A DNA stretch of 64,000 nucleotides from Tolypeutes matacus (GCA_026826555.1 JAKSZT010054570.1:2150485-2214484), one strand, 5' to 3'; shown: positions 1 to 12,187, counted from the first letter of the stretch. A program made the numbers and translations. The notes: generated by a model from the sequence alone, not told the origin.

Positions 1-504
1 TACACTAAAATGGGTTAATTATATTTTAAGCAAATTATATAATATGAAAATAACAACAAAATCCAAATACTGCAAACACATTCAAGATATATTAAAATCT
101 AAATCTGATGTTTTAATATTCATTATACAATGCTTTCCTGATCTGAAAACGTCAAAGGTCCTTTAAGGATTACTGTAACATTTTTAAAGTACTGCCTGGC
201 AGTCAATGTCAATCTTTTCCATAATATAAACATTTCCCTTAACTATATCTTACTTTCTGCTATAGTAACATTCACTAAATTCTCTAGTAAGGCAAATGTT
301 TTACATTTCCCACATATACACAGTCAGTTCTTGTTATTCATGTTAGTTACATTCTACACTGTATCTGCAAACACTGACTTAGTGAATATTCTACTAGTTG
401 GGGAAATACAGGGTTAGGTTCCTGCAAGCCTGTGGTCACAACACTGTTGTTAACCAATCAATATATAGCCTTGTTTTGTGTGTGTTTCTGGTGTCGTTTC
501 CCCC
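1..504. other. AT-rich intronic sequence, nothing recognised
   Basis: No repeat of known type and no exon seen. Confidence 0.5.
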
Positions 505-700
505 CCCCCTTTATTTCTAAAGAAGTTTCAGACTACATAAAAGTTATATAGAAAATATAGGGGATTCCCATATATCCCACCCTCCTCCCCCTCTCACACT
601 TCCCCCAATTAACAGCAGCTTTCATTAGTATGGTACATTTGTTACAACTGATAAACAAATATTGAAGCATTGCTACTAACCATGGTCTTGTGTGTTTCTG
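505..700 (-). repeat. LINE-1 3'-end-like fragment
   Basis: TAAAGAAGTTTCAG... through TACATTTGTTACAACTGAT and ACTAACCATGG is the reverse complement of the LINE-1 3'UTR style seen elsewhere here (ATCAATTGTAACAAATGTACCA). A run of ten C lies at its left edge. Confidence 0.45.
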
Positions 701-1850
701 TTTTAAGGAACCTTATTTAATATATATTATTGCTTCATCAACAATGAACTCAAGATCAATAGCACTGTAACTCCGGCCTGAACAAAACTTACCTAACACA
801 TGATTTTCTCCCTAAGGCACGCCACAGCTTTCTTGTGCTTACCAACTCTAGACAACACATTTCAGCACTACATTTGGGGGCCATTTTAAACAATGAAATC
901 AGCAAAAAAAAAAAAAAAAAAAAAAGGCACAAAAATGCAAAAAAAAACTGTGGCACAAAATATACTGTGAAAAGGGCACTCGTTTATATTATGACAACTG
1001 AAACAAAAAGGCATAGGGTTGCCTTGTTCCATGTCAGCTAGGAACACACGTGTCAGGACAATCAAAAATTTTCACCATTCTACGTGTGTCCAGATATATG
1101 CTTCGAGAACTGATTTGGGGGTCACAAATAAATTTTACCAAGTAGGTAAATTTGCAAATACAAGATCCGCAAATAATGAAAAACAATGGCAATTATTGCC
1201 ACCCTCACCCCACCTTCTTTAGCTTGAATGCAGTTTCTCTTGCCTGAAATCTCTCTCCTCCTTTCCCCATCCCCTTAGCACTTCTATATGTCCATTAGAA
1301 AAACAGAATTTATATTAGGTATCTGGAAAGGTAGAAATACACCAAAGGATAATATCCATTAAGTGTAGTAAATAGAAATTTGAATTTTTCACAGTAACTC
1401 AAGACAAGTAGTCTAGGAAAAATACTTGTGGTAAAAATGGCAGAGTTAAGTATTTCCAAAGAGTTCATACAATACAGGAAGACAAAATTAACAGAAGAGG
1501 AATACTCATAAAACCTAAAGAAATACCCAAATAAAATTAAATAGAATTCTTTAAAAAAGACACCATTTTCTATCTCTTACACTAGAGGAAAAATACCATT
1601 GTTCTAAAGACTGTGATATTTGCCTACACTGTAGATAGCAACTAATTTTACTATACTTTGGAAACTATTTCATAACATATCAAAAGCCACAGCATATATT
1701 TATGAATTATAAGTACTTTTATGACAAGGGTTTCCCTCATTTTTAAATATATGTCAAAATCTACTTAATTGCAAGTGATAATGTATATAAATACATTTTT
1801 AAAAATCCCTCATTTTTCAAACATCTTGTAACAAAAACTATATAAGCATT
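701..1850. other. AT-rich intronic sequence, nothing recognised
   Basis: An A-run lies at 903-925. Short open frames here do not resemble proteins. Confidence 0.5.
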
Positions 1851-3180
1851 AGTCACTGAGCTGAAAGAGTAGCAAAGATAGTACAGAGAGTTCCTATACA
1901 CCATTTGCCTAATTTCTTCTAAGGTTTATATTTTATATTACTATGGTACATTTGTCCTGACCAAGGAAGCAACACTGGTATGTTATTAACTAAACTCCAA
2001 ACTTTACTTAGATTTCATTAGTTTTTCCCTAATGTCCTTTTTATGTCATAAGATCCCATCCAGGATACCACATTACATTTAGTCATCATGTCTCCTTAGC
2101 TCCCTGTGGTCTGTACCTCTTATCAAAAGGTACATGCTAGGAGATGTGGCTCGAGCAGTTGAGCTCCTGCCTCCCACACGGGAGGTCCTGGGTTCGGTTC
2201 CCAGTGCCTCCTGAAAAAAAACAACAAAAACAAACAAAAAGGGAAGGGGATGTGGCTCAAACGACTGGGGCTCCCATTTATCATATGGGAGATCCTGGGT
2301 TCGTTTCCTCGGGCTTCCTGGTGAAAGTGAGCTGGCTCGCACGGTGAGCTGGTGCAACAAAAAAAGACAAAGAGAAGAGACAATGAGAGAAACAACAAAA
2401 CCAGGAAGCTGAGGTGGCTCAAGCGATTGAGTGCCTCTCTCCCACACCGGAGGTCTCAGGATGGTTCCCAGTGACCCCTCAAGAGAAGAAGAGAAGACAA
2501 GCAGACACAGAGAGCACATAGCGAATGGTCACAGAGAGCAAGACAGCGAGTACAAAACAAAAAAGAAAACAAACAAAAATACAAGGAGGGGAGATAAGTT
2601 AAAAAAATAAGTCTAAAAAATTAAAAAACAAAACAAACCCACGAAAACACCAACTCAGGGAAGCCGATGTGGCTCAGTGGTTGAGCACCGGCTTCCCACA
2701 TGAGGTCCCGGTTCAATTCCCTGCTTCTGGTACCTCAGGAAAAAAAAAAAAAAAAAAAAAAAGCATGTGCTATCAGCATGACATCGATAACCACAATTAC
2801 CTGACCAAGGAGTATTTACCAGGTTTCTCCACTATAAAGTCACTTTCTCCCCCCCTTTCCATGATGTACTATTTGGAAGCACAGCCCACGTTCAAGGGTT
2901 GTTAAGCCCACCTCTTTGAGGGGGGGGAGTATCTACATAAATTACTTGGAATTCTTTTGTATGGGAAATTTGTCTCTCCTTTCACATTTCTTCAATCATT
3001 TATCTACATCAGTGAACTCATTGGTATTTATTACCTTATTTGGGTTATAATCTTATATAATAATGTAATTAATTTTGTTGCTCAAATTGTTCCAAATTTG
3101 AACACTGAGGGAGAGCTCTTTCAGGTTGGCTTCTATGTCCCTTTGATATGCTCCTATCCTTTTATTTTTTGAACACTTTG
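1851..3180 (-). repeat. old LINE-1-like sequence, antisense, split by a nested SINE
   Basis: TACACCATTTGCCTAATTTC, CATTTAGTCATCATGTCTCC and, beyond the SINE, TTGTTGCTCAAATTGTTCC ... GAGAGCTCTTTCAG ... TCCCTTTGATATGC resemble a common mammalian LINE-1 internal/3' segment read in reverse. The SINE at 2139-2763 interrupts it. Confidence 0.45.
2139..2763 (+). repeat. SINE A dimer interrupted by a SINE C dimer
   Basis: The left unit of A (2139-2215, ending GTGCCTCCT) is followed by an A/C-rich linker. At 2241 a complete C-type element begins (GGGAAGGGGATGTGGCTC) and runs to about 2626. The A linker then resumes with CACCAACTCAGGG, and the right unit (2659-2740) ends in a 20+ A tail. Pol III A- and B-box-like motifs (TGGCTCAAGCGATTG; GGTTCGGTTCC) are visible. 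Confidence 0.85.
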
Positions 3181-3710
3181 GAAACTTTTTATTCTGTTTA
3201 ATTTTTATATATTCTTAATACTACCACAAAATTAAACATTATTTCTAACTATCTCATTCTATAGTTAGATACTAAGTTTTTAAGAATTGGGTTCTCTTTG
3301 TGATTTCTGAAGGAAAAACATACAACAAAAGGAATAGCCCCAGTAAGGGTTGGAACCTCAACAACTTTGGTCCCTGGTGAGCATCTGACTATGCCTAAGG
3401 ATTCTGTCCAGGAATAGACTTCTCATTTGGTCAGCTGAGGTTTCTAAAAGTTAAGAAACTGTATGTGTTAGCTTTCTTAGGAGGTTTAACATATGCCTGC
3501 AACTCTGTAATATTACTCTTCTGGTACTCTTTGCTCTTTTCTTTTCAGATGTTGGAGGGGGTAGGGTGGGTGGAGATCACAGCAGATGTACTTATCACCT
3601 TTATCTGTTAAACACAGGGTTCTGCTGTCAAATTCTGGTATTTAATAGAATACAAATCAATTCTCATTTTGATCTGGTTTGTCTTAATACTTACAGCTCT
3701 CATTAAGAAA
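3181..3710. other. unassigned intronic sequence
   Basis: No gene or recognisable repeat seen. Confidence 0.4.
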
Positions 3711-3712
3711 CA

Positions 3713-4735
3713 AGCTATAAAGACAAATGAGTTTATATGGCTAAGAGACTTCAAAGTGAGTCGAGAGGTCATCAGAGAGGTAACGCTTATGCACGTCTCA
3801 GCAGGATATCATAGACTGCCAAAGTAGATACCACCCCAAATAGGAGGGCTACTGAGGGCTCTGGAGACACCCAGGTCCTACGGTCATGGCAGATAGTTCT
3901 GGAGTTTGGTGCCTGGCCAGTGGGCCCTACTTTGGAGTTTTTGCTCCCAAGTGACAGAGTTGAACTCAGATTGACTTCTCTACACATGCCTCTTCTGTCC
4001 CTTTTATTTGAACCTATAGTTGGTGCTGGAGTGGGTAGGTGTACGTCCAAGAGACTTGAATCTCTGAGCCTAAGCAGAGTTGCAACACCTACTCTCCAGT
4101 TCATTGGACTCACCCAGGACAACTAACAAGGAGGTGAGGATGGATAACTACCAAACCAAGGAACCAACAGAGTCTACAACTGCAAGCAAAAGAGTCCCAT
4201 CCATCAGCCATATGGGATTGAAGCCCCCTCTCAATTAGAGGTGGAGTGGGCATCACCATTCCAGAATCCTCAGGACTGGGGAATAAAATATGGACTAGAG
4301 TGGACTTACTGGTATTCTACTATAGACTTACTGTGATTCTAGCAATGGAAGAAATTATATCATGGATGTTGAGACAGTGGCCACTGGAGGTGCTGAAGGC
4401 AGAAAGAGGGGAAAAGAGGTGTAATATGGGGGCATTTTCAGGACTAGGAATTGTCTTGAATGACACTGCAACAACAGATACAGGCCATTATATATCCTGC
4501 CATAACCTACAGAATTGAGTGGGAGACAGGGTAAACTACAATGGAAACTATATTCCATGCTTACTAGCAATGCTCCAAAATGTGTTTATCAATTGCAATG
4601 AATGTATCACACTAATGAAAGAAGTTGTTAATGTGGGGAAAGTGGGAGATGTCGGGAGTGGGGCATATGAGAATCCCTTATATTTTTTTATGTAGCATTT
4701 TATGTAATCTAAATGTCTTAAAAAAAAAAATTACT
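3713..4735 (+). repeat. LINE-1 3'UTR-like copy (long form), 5'-truncated
   Basis: It starts AAAGACAAATGAGTTTATATGG and is homologous along its length to copies at 7712, 9803, 23545 and 54318. It ends TTTATGTAATCTAAATGTC plus an A tail. The stretch CAATTGCAATGAATGTATCACACTAATGAA resembles LINE-1 3' ends. Open frames inside are not conserved between copies. Confidence 0.65.
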
Positions 4736-4754
4736 AAATGGAAAAAATAATGTT

Positions 4755-5035
4755 TTATATATTTACCACAGTAATAAAACAAAACCATAGAATTATATAA
4801 CAGCAAGAGTGAACTCTAATGTAAACCATAGACTTTAATTTATAATATAATTCTAATAAATAATGATTCTTCATTATTATTATCAGTACTAACAAACGTA
4901 CCACAATAATGCAAAATATTAATAGGGAAATCTGGGTGGGGGGTGGAAGTGGTATATGGGAACTCTACTCTGCATAATTTTTCTGTACACCACCTACTCT
5001 CAGAACTAAAGTCTATTAAAAACAAAAAGCATGTT
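4755..5035 (+). repeat. LINE-1 3' end fragment
   Basis: ATAGAATTATATAACAGCAAG ... GTACCACAATAATGCAAAAT ... GGGAACTCTACTCTGCATAA ... TTTTTCTGTACACC is the classic mammalian LINE-1 3'UTR, ending in an A-rich stretch. Confidence 0.65.
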
Positions 5036-5890
5036 ATTTTGTTTGGATATATGATCCATTTTCATGATCTTTTTCATCTTTAATTTGTACTATATGCTCT
5101 ATATGGCAAATACTGAACTTTAAGATTGGCCCCAGAGAGCTAATGAAAATATGATTAATCGACTTTTCTTCTCAAAGGGTAACTAATTATGCCCCAATGA
5201 GAGAAAATACTTTCCTGGATACTGCATCTATAAAATGCTAGTTTCTTGCTAAAGGGGTTTCCCTACAAACCATTATGATGGTCTTTTTTCACTATTGGCC
5301 TCTAGAGGGAGCTCAAAGTTCTTGTTATTTTTCCCAAAAGTCAGGCCACTACTCCCACAGGAGCATAGATAAATTCAAGATTTAAGAACATTCTATTATG
5401 TCACCCTGAAGAGCAAGTTACATCTGTACTATCCATTTAGGAATCTCTTCCTCCTATGAAATGAATAAGGCTTGGTCGGCCCCAACCATTTCATTTCTTC
5501 CTCTCTCCCTTCCTTGTTACCAGTGTTAAGATAAGACTCCTATGAATTTCTCTTCAAACATTCTCTTTTCTCATTTGGCATTAACTAGGGCATATCACGC
5601 TCACCTGAGAGGCTAAAGGAAGACGAGCTGCAGGCACTGGGGCAATTGCACCTTCTTGTTACTTTTAGTGTAGCAGACCGGTGCCTTTTCCATGTCATGC
5701 CATACACAGAATAGAGAACATAATATTTGTATGGACACAAGTATAAAGATATGATGAGGCTGCTCATGTCTGCCAAGGAACTCTGGTTATTTAAGGCCCC
5801 ACTCAGCCACCTATCCCCAAGGACTGAGGGATCATTTGATCTTAGCATACCTGTAACATTCTCAGGGTCACTTTCTGTAGGGAGTTTCTG
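5036..5890. other. unassigned intronic sequence
   Basis: No gene or clear repeat seen. Confidence 0.4.
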
Positions 5891-6035
5891 TAGGAAAAAC
5901 CCTCAAGTCAGATGCTTAAATCCCCACTTTTCCATTCTCTGTGTGACTCTGAGTAAATAACTTAGCCTCTTTAGACTCAATTTCCCCATCTTTAAATACC
6001 TACACTTCATGGGATTGCTATGAAGGTTAAGTGAG
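5890..6035 (+). repeat. MIR fragment
   Basis: TGTGTGACTCTGAGTAAATAACTTAGCCTCTTT...TTTCCCCATCTTTAAA follows the MIR core (TGTGACCTTGGGCAAGTTACTTAACCTC). Confidence 0.55.
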
Positions 6036-7250
6036 CAATAAATGAAAAACAAACAAACAAAAACACCGAGGCTTGTACCTCAGGAACATGCTAAAACATT
6101 CCTTTAAGCACACTGCTAAAAGGAAGATTTTTGCTGGATTCAGGGCTTTGCTGCAAAAAACAAACCTTTAACCTTATTTACTTCTAGGCTATTCAAGTTA
6201 AGCTACCTAGGTAAAGAGGGTCTTCAAATTATCTAGTTTAGCTCACTGGAGCCTGAGGGTAAAACCCAAGCTAAAAACAAAATGATACAGTGCCTTCCTT
6301 TGCATATAGACTCACAGAGGCCTCAGGCAGAAGCATGACTAGTCAAGAATAGGATTCTATACTCCTGTGTCTCAATCTCACTATGATTTCCGACAACTGG
6401 CTTACAGGGAAATTTGCAAGAACTAAAGTAAGTGCTGACGGCCTTTATGATAACCTTTCCTCAGCCCCTGACTTAGAGAACAGGAACATGTTATGTAATA
6501 GGCTCAACAAAGACCACTGGCTACTGATGCTCATACAGAACCTACATTGTAATGTTGCCATGAAAGTCAGGGTCCATAGGGTAATTTCCAGAGATGTGTT
6601 CTGGAACCAGTCTCCCTTCTTTTTAACTTGTTCCTGGAAAATCTGATATGTTTGGATAAAATGGAATGGAACCATACCCTCCTGCAACAAAGAACAAAAA
6701 GATAAACAGTTGCTAATACATTTAGTGCACAGTTGTGATCTTAAAAGACAACAAGCTTCGGTTGTATAAATGTTATATACAGTGTTAGGAAAAAAAGAAC
6801 TATAAAATTGACTATTCTAACCCTAAAGTTATCTTTGCTGGATATTCAACCAACTTTTAACTGCTCATAATTAACGATTCCACAAAACAAAATCACCTCA
6901 TTCAGTTGCCTTATCAAATATATACGAAATAGTTTCTCATGGAGATTATACAAACACGTAATACAGCACAAGGCTACAGCTTTATACATGCCTTTAGATA
7001 TTTTTATAACCAGAATGAATACCTGGTTATTAAATTTGCCTTAAAATCTTTTCAAACTATGATTATTATGGCCATGATATAAGAACCAGAAAGTACTTCA
7101 CTGCCCATTTATTTTGGTAGTCAAACCCAACTCAAATTTATTTTCTGACAGGATACCTCCAGTTCACCTCCAAACTGAATACAAAGGGGTAGAATATTTA
7201 GAGAAAGGCTAAACAGATATTTAAAATATGTTTTAAAATATATATAGACT
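6036..7250. other. unassigned AT-rich intronic sequence
   Basis: Nothing recognised. The frame at 6383-6646 has no similarity that I can name. Confidence 0.4.
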
Positions 7251-7600
7251 TTATTCCAAAGGCAAAAGGGAGCCAGCCACTGGAGAATGTTATGTAGGAA
7301 TAATCCAATCAGATGTGCACCTTAGATTGCTCAAACTGCAGGAAAGTAGACTGGGAACTGCATGATGGGTGAAGAGAGGGAAGACTGGAGACCAATCTGG
7401 AGTTTACTCCAGAAATCTTGGTAAGCAATGATAGTAATCTGAGCCAGTATTATTCTAATATTATTGTAAACAGCAAACATTTAAAATGCACTTACACTAT
7501 TGTCAGGTATTTAATCCTCACAATAACCCTATAAAATAGGTTGTATTAATATGACCATTTAACAGATGAAGAAACTAAAGCATAGGGATAAAGAGAGGAC
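7250..7600. repeat. ancient mammalian repeat fragments, including MIR at 7471-7600 (minus)
   Basis: GGGAGCCAGCCACTGGAGAATG recalls an old repeat also seen near 11280. TTTAATCCTCACAATAACCC...ACAGATGAAGAAACTAAAGC is reverse-oriented MIR. Confidence 0.45.
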
Positions 7601-7670
7601 AGAAGTGTATGGGTTTAAAAACAAACGTATGAAGTGTATAAAAAAGCAAGGATTAGGCATTGATAAGGTG

Positions 7671-7691
7671 TGGAGAGAGAGAGAGAGAGAT
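7671..7691. repeat. (GA)n microsatellite
   Basis: A short run of GA dinucleotides. Confidence 0.8.
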
Positions 7692-7711
7692 GAAAGCATT
7701 AATAATGCCTA

Positions 7712-8471
7712 AGTCAAACCTATATGTGGTGCCGGAGTTTGTAGGTGTACACTCAGAGACTCGAGTCTTTGGGCTGTCCATGTGCCACCTGGGCTCGGAA
7801 TCTCGGTGGAGCGGCAACTCCTACTCTACAGCTCAACGGACTCATCCAGGACACTTGGCGGGGAGATGATGATGGACAATGGCCATCCCAGGGAATGGAG
7901 AGAGTCTGCAGCTGCAGGCAGGATAATCCCATCCATCTTATCCATGGGATATAAGCCCCCTCTCACTTGGAGGTGGAGTGGACATCACCATTCCAGACTC
8001 CTCAGGATTGGGGGAAGAGCTATGCACTAGAGTGGACTTACTGGTTTTCTGTTAGAGACTACTGTGATTCAAGCAATGGAAGAAATTACAATATTAATGT
8101 GGAGCCAGTGGCCACTGGACGCTCTGGGGGCAGGGAAAGGGAAAAGCAGTTATAATACTGGGACTTGGGAATTATCCTGAGTGACACTGCAATGACAGAT
8201 ATAGGCCATTATACAGCAGCATATACCATGCAGAACTGTGTGGGAGAGTGTGGTCTACAATGTGAACTACGGTCCATGCTTAGTGGCAAAGCCCCAAGAT
8301 GTATTTATCAATTGCAATGAATGTGCCACACTAATGAAGGATGTTTATGCAGGAGGTTGTGGGAGGTGTGGGAGGCGGCGCATAAGGGAATCCCTACAAT
8401 TTTTGTGTAACATTTATGTAATCTAAGTATCTTTTAAAAAATAAAAAAATTTATTAAAAAAAAAAAAAAAG
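7712..8471 (+). repeat. LINE-1 3'UTR-like copy (long form)
   Basis: Starts at AACCTATATGTGGTGCCGGAG and ends TTTATGTAATCTAAG followed by an A-rich tail with 14 A. It has more CpG than its sister copies (for example GGAGGCGGCGCATAAGGG) and so may be younger. A run of 11 C follows at 8485-8495. Confidence 0.65.
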
Positions 8472-8900
8472 CCCTCACCCTGCGCCCCCCCCCCCAAAAA
8501 AAAGCCTAGGTTTTCACAATGGTTGAATGTACTTGTATATCATTAATAGATATTAAGTATTATTTAACAGCATCTAAATGGTAGATAAAACTGCAGGTTG
8601 AAAAAAAAAAATGTTAAGATCCACTGGCTAAATAACCCAGAAGATTGTGTTGTTAATGATTTTGCTAAAACTCTTACCCAAAAAGGATGCATCATAAATT
8701 TTGCTATTTCAAAAAATAAATTTAGTCCAGGTTTTTTCAGATTAAAAAAAAAAAAAAAAATCCTTCTCAGTTAGTTAGCTCAAGGTGTAATTTTCTGTTC
8801 TATTTTCAATTGCATTTAAACTGAAATTCATTGCCTCCACTATAGGTTAACAATTCTGTAATCGTGTTTTACATACGATTTTAAATTATTCATATGATTT

Positions 8901-9205
8901 CTTTCTTTTTTTTTTTTTTTTGAGGTACGGGGGTGGGGGCAGGGATCGAACCCCAGACCCTCATATGTGGGAAGCCAGAGCTCAACCACTGAGCCACATT
9001 GGCTCCTCGTCTTGGCTCTCTCCTGTTGCGTCATCATCTTGCTGCGTGGCTCTGCGGGGCCTGGCCTGCCTGCACGCCTTCTAATTTAAAAAAAAAAAAA
9101 AAAAAAAAATTTTTTTTTAAAATTTTACTGGGAGGTCCTGGGGATCGAACCCGGGTCCGGGTCCCTCCATATGGCAGACCAACCACTTGAGCCACATCCG
9201 TCCCC
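8901..9205 (-). repeat. mosaic SINE: D-type left half, A-type right unit
   Basis: Read on the minus strand: head GGGGACGGATGTGGCTC with CATATGGAGGGACC (D), an A/T-run linker, the D middle with GCAGCAAGATGATGACGC, then the A right unit AGGAGCCAATGTGGCTCAGTGG and an A tail (8906-8931). A full D element (33061) has a different second half, so the join is unusual. Confidence 0.75.
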
Positions 9206-9370
9206 AAGATTCCATTTTTAAAGCTACAAGGTCTCTCATGAATCTCACAAAAAAGAGGACTTAACATTAAAGGTCTTCTCCACTTTCTTGGACTAAGTTT
9301 ATTCCACTGATTCTTAAAGCTATCTTACTTTTTATAAACTTTGTTTTCATCATTCTTAGAGAGCCACGGC

Positions 9371-9500
9371 TCCAACAAATATTTTATTAAGCATCTACTA
9401 TATGCTAGACACTATTTCTGTATACTAGGGATTCAAGAATACCATAAGACAGAAAAAAATCCCTGCCTTCAGGAGAGGGAGTAGGAAACAAGGAGTTAAG
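9371..9500. repeat. ancient mammalian repeat fragment (MIR/L2 class)
   Basis: AAGCATCTACTATATGCTAGACACTATTTCTG and CCCTGCCTTCAGGAG are typical of mammalian-wide repeats. Related sequence resumes at 10441 beyond a LINE-1 insertion. Confidence 0.45.
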
Positions 9501-9529
9501 GCTTAAAATGTACAGATCTCCTATCTAGA

Positions 9530-9802
9530 ATGATGGAAATGCTTTGGTAAAGGATGGTGGTGATGGTAGCACAACATTGTGAATATAATTAAAAGTACTG
9601 AAATACATATCTGATTGTGGTTAAAAGGGGAAATGTTAGGTTGTATATATAGCAATGGAGTAAAAATTAAAAACAAAACATGGAACTGCACTACACTGAA
9701 GCCTATGTTAAACCATAGACTATAGTTGAGTACAATTATAAAAATATGCTTTCATCAGTTTTGACAAATGTACTGCACCAATGCAAGGTGTTAATAATAG
9801 GG
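9530..9802 (+). repeat. LINE-1 3' end fragment
   Basis: GGATGGTGGTGATGGTAGCA, CAACATTGTGAATATAATT, GTAAACC-like and ACAAATGTACTGCACCAATGC match LINE-1 3'UTR. It abuts the next copy at about 9803. Confidence 0.65.
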
Positions 9803-10440
9803 AGGCAGGACAAATAACAAGGAGATGATGATGGACAACACCCATCCCAAGGAACAGAGAGTATCTGCAACTGCAAACAAGACAGCTCCATCCATCTGCC
9901 CATGGGATCGAAGCCCTCTCCCAATTAGAGGCAGAATAGGCATCACCATCTCAAAATCCTCAAGACTGGGGAATGAACAATGGACTACAGTAGACTTATT
10001 ATTAAACTATTATAGACATTATTATTCTAGCAATGGAACAATAATCATTGATATAAAGGCAGCGGCCACCAGAGGCTCTACAGGGGAGGGAAAGGGAAGA
10101 ATAGGTGTAATATGGGGGTATTTTCAGGACACTGAAATTGTCCTGCATGACACTGCAATCACAGATACCGGCCATTCTATATTTTGTCAGAACCTACAAA
10201 ACTGTGCAGGACAGAGTACAAACTATAATGTAAACTATAGTCCACTGTTAGTAGCAATGCTTCAATATGTGTTCATCACTTGTAACAAACGTACCACACT
10301 AATGAAGGATGTTGTTAATGTGGGAAAGTGTGGGAGGAGAGAGTGGAGTATATGGGAGTCCCCTATATTTTTTATGTAACACTTAGGTACTCTAGAGCTT
10401 CTTTAAAAAATTTAAAAAAACAAAACAAAACAAATAAAAA
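9803..10440 (+). repeat. LINE-1 3'UTR-like copy (long form), 5'-truncated
   Basis: Begins ACAAATAACAAGGAGATGATG, the point reached about 430 nt into the 3713 copy. Ends in an A/C-rich tail. The frame 9825-10379 is open by chance and is interrupted in sister copies. Confidence 0.65.
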
Positions 10441-10519
10441 AACCTGCCCTCATGGATCTTACACTCTAGTGATGGAGGCATATTATCGTAAGCAAATGAA
10501 TAATAAAAACAAAATGTAT

Positions 10520-10931
10520 GAAAACGGATGTGGCTCAAGTGATTGGGCTCCATCTACCATATAGGAGGTCCTGGGTTTGATTCGGGGCCTCCTGGAGAAA
10601 GGCAAGCTGGTCCGCGCAGTGAGCTGGCCCATGCGAGTGCTGGCTCGCACAGAGTGCTGGCCCATGCAGAGAGCTGGCGCAGCAAGATGACACAATAAAA
10701 AGAGACGCAGCAGACGAGATAGCTGAGGTGGCTCAAGAGATTGAGCGCCTCTCTCTATTCTGGAAGGTCCCAGGATCGGTGTCTGGTGCCGCCTAAAGAG
10801 AAGACAAGCAGACATAGAACACACAGAGAGCAGGCAGCAAGCACAAAAACAACGAGGCGGGGAGGGGTGGAGAAATAAATAAATAAAATAAATCTTTAAA
10901 AAAAGAAAAAAAAAAGAAAAAAAAAAAAAAA
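10520..10931 (+). repeat. SINE C dimer
   Basis: The first half has the A-box-like TGGCTCAAGTGATTGG. The second begins GCTGAGGTGGCTCAAGAG with GGTCCCAGGATCGGTG, then GAAGACAAGCAGACA and an A-rich tail to 10931. Confidence 0.85.
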
Positions 10932-11530
10932 GTAACAGGCAGAGCTAAAGTCTACAAAACTATAAAGCTCAGTAGGAAAACAGAAAGTAATTGGGGGCTG
11001 GGTGGCAGGACTGTTTCAGGTAGAGTAGCCAGAGAAAGGCTCTCTGAGGTTGTGACTTAAGGCAGAAAGCAAAATGAATAGGGAATGAGTCATGCAAATT
11101 TGTATGCAAAGTAAAGTATTCCCAGAAGAGGATCTGAGTGGAAATGAGCTTGGAAAACTAGAAAAAAATCAAGAAAATCAGTAAGACCGAAGAAGAATAA
11201 GTAAGAGAAGTGGTGGTAGAAGAGACTGGAGCATTTAGCTGACGATGGATTGTTTGGGTCCTGCCACCCTTGGTAAAAGGACTGTGGACTTTGTTGTGTG
11301 ATAAGAAGTCACTGGAGAATTTCTAATTTATGTCTAAAGTGATTACTCATCTGTCGTGTGAAAACAATGCAAAATCTTAAGAAAGGTTGCTGCAGTAGCT
11401 TAAGCAAGAGGTGACAATGGTCTCACCGTGGGCAGTAGCCATAGAGAAATGGATGAATTCTGAAGATAGTGCTGGCAGAACTTTCTGATGGATCAAGGCA
11501 TCAAAGGATAGTTTTACAACCAAGCCAAAT
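10932..11530. repeat. ancient mammalian repeat, continuation of 9371
   Basis: AAAGGCTCTCTGAGGTTGTGA, GGTTGCTGCAGTAGCTTAAGC and ATGGATGAATTCTGAAGATA follow the order of a very old interspersed repeat. Family name uncertain. Confidence 0.35.
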
Positions 11531-12111
11531 GTAGAATGGCAGTGATATTCATTGGATTAGTCTCCCTAAAATAAAAGTTGTCTTCTGTGGCTTGATTTTA
11601 CAGTTGTCAGGAGGTAAAGGAGTTCTGGGACAAATTGTCTAGGTTTAAATCATTGTTCTTACAGTCTGAAATCTGGCTTATGAAGAGACTTTCGTAATAT
11701 TTGCCACTGATAAAGATTTCCCCCCCTAGTTTTGTATTGCTTGAATTATTCTGGGAAACTGGGAGAGTTAAAGATGTCACTGAAGTTGACTCATACCTTT
11801 GAGCTCCTGACTTCTCAGTTAGTTGGTAGTATAGTATTTTTTCAAGAAATGTTTTGAAAGCCTGAAAAATGCCATTTTATTGCCCTGCCTATGTGCAGGA
11901 TAGTTTCACCAATTTAAGATTCTTGGTTTATAATAGCTTTTTCCTCAAAGTTCTCTAAATAACACTCCATTATCTTTTGGAACTGCCCAACAAAACTGTA
12001 ATAACAGAAATGCTCTCTTCTACCCTGTCCAGTATGTAGTCACTACCCACATATCGCTATTGAGCACTTCAACTATGGCTAGTGCAATTGAGGAACTGAT
12101 TTAAAATTTTT
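11531..12111. other. unassigned intronic sequence
   Basis: No gene or clear repeat seen. Confidence 0.4.
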
Positions 12112-12187
12112 TTTAGGAGGTACCAGGGACTGACCCCGGGACCTCGTACATGTGAAGCAGGTGCTCAACCACTGAGCTACACTGCTC
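12112..12187 (-). repeat. SINE monomer, A right-unit/tRNA-Ala-like type
   Basis: The plus strand shows GAGGTACCAGGGACTGACCCC ... GTGCTCAACCACTGAGCTAC, the reverse of a tRNA-like unit with A and B boxes. Confidence 0.75.

Noticed and set aside
3594..3620. Possible PPP2R2A exon 3 at CACCTTTATCTG
   Set aside because: A short resemblance only; the surrounding sequence does not encode the expected residues and lacks splice sites.
9825..10379. 184-codon plus-strand frame
   Set aside because: It lies inside the same LINE-1 3'UTR family and is not conserved in the other copies.
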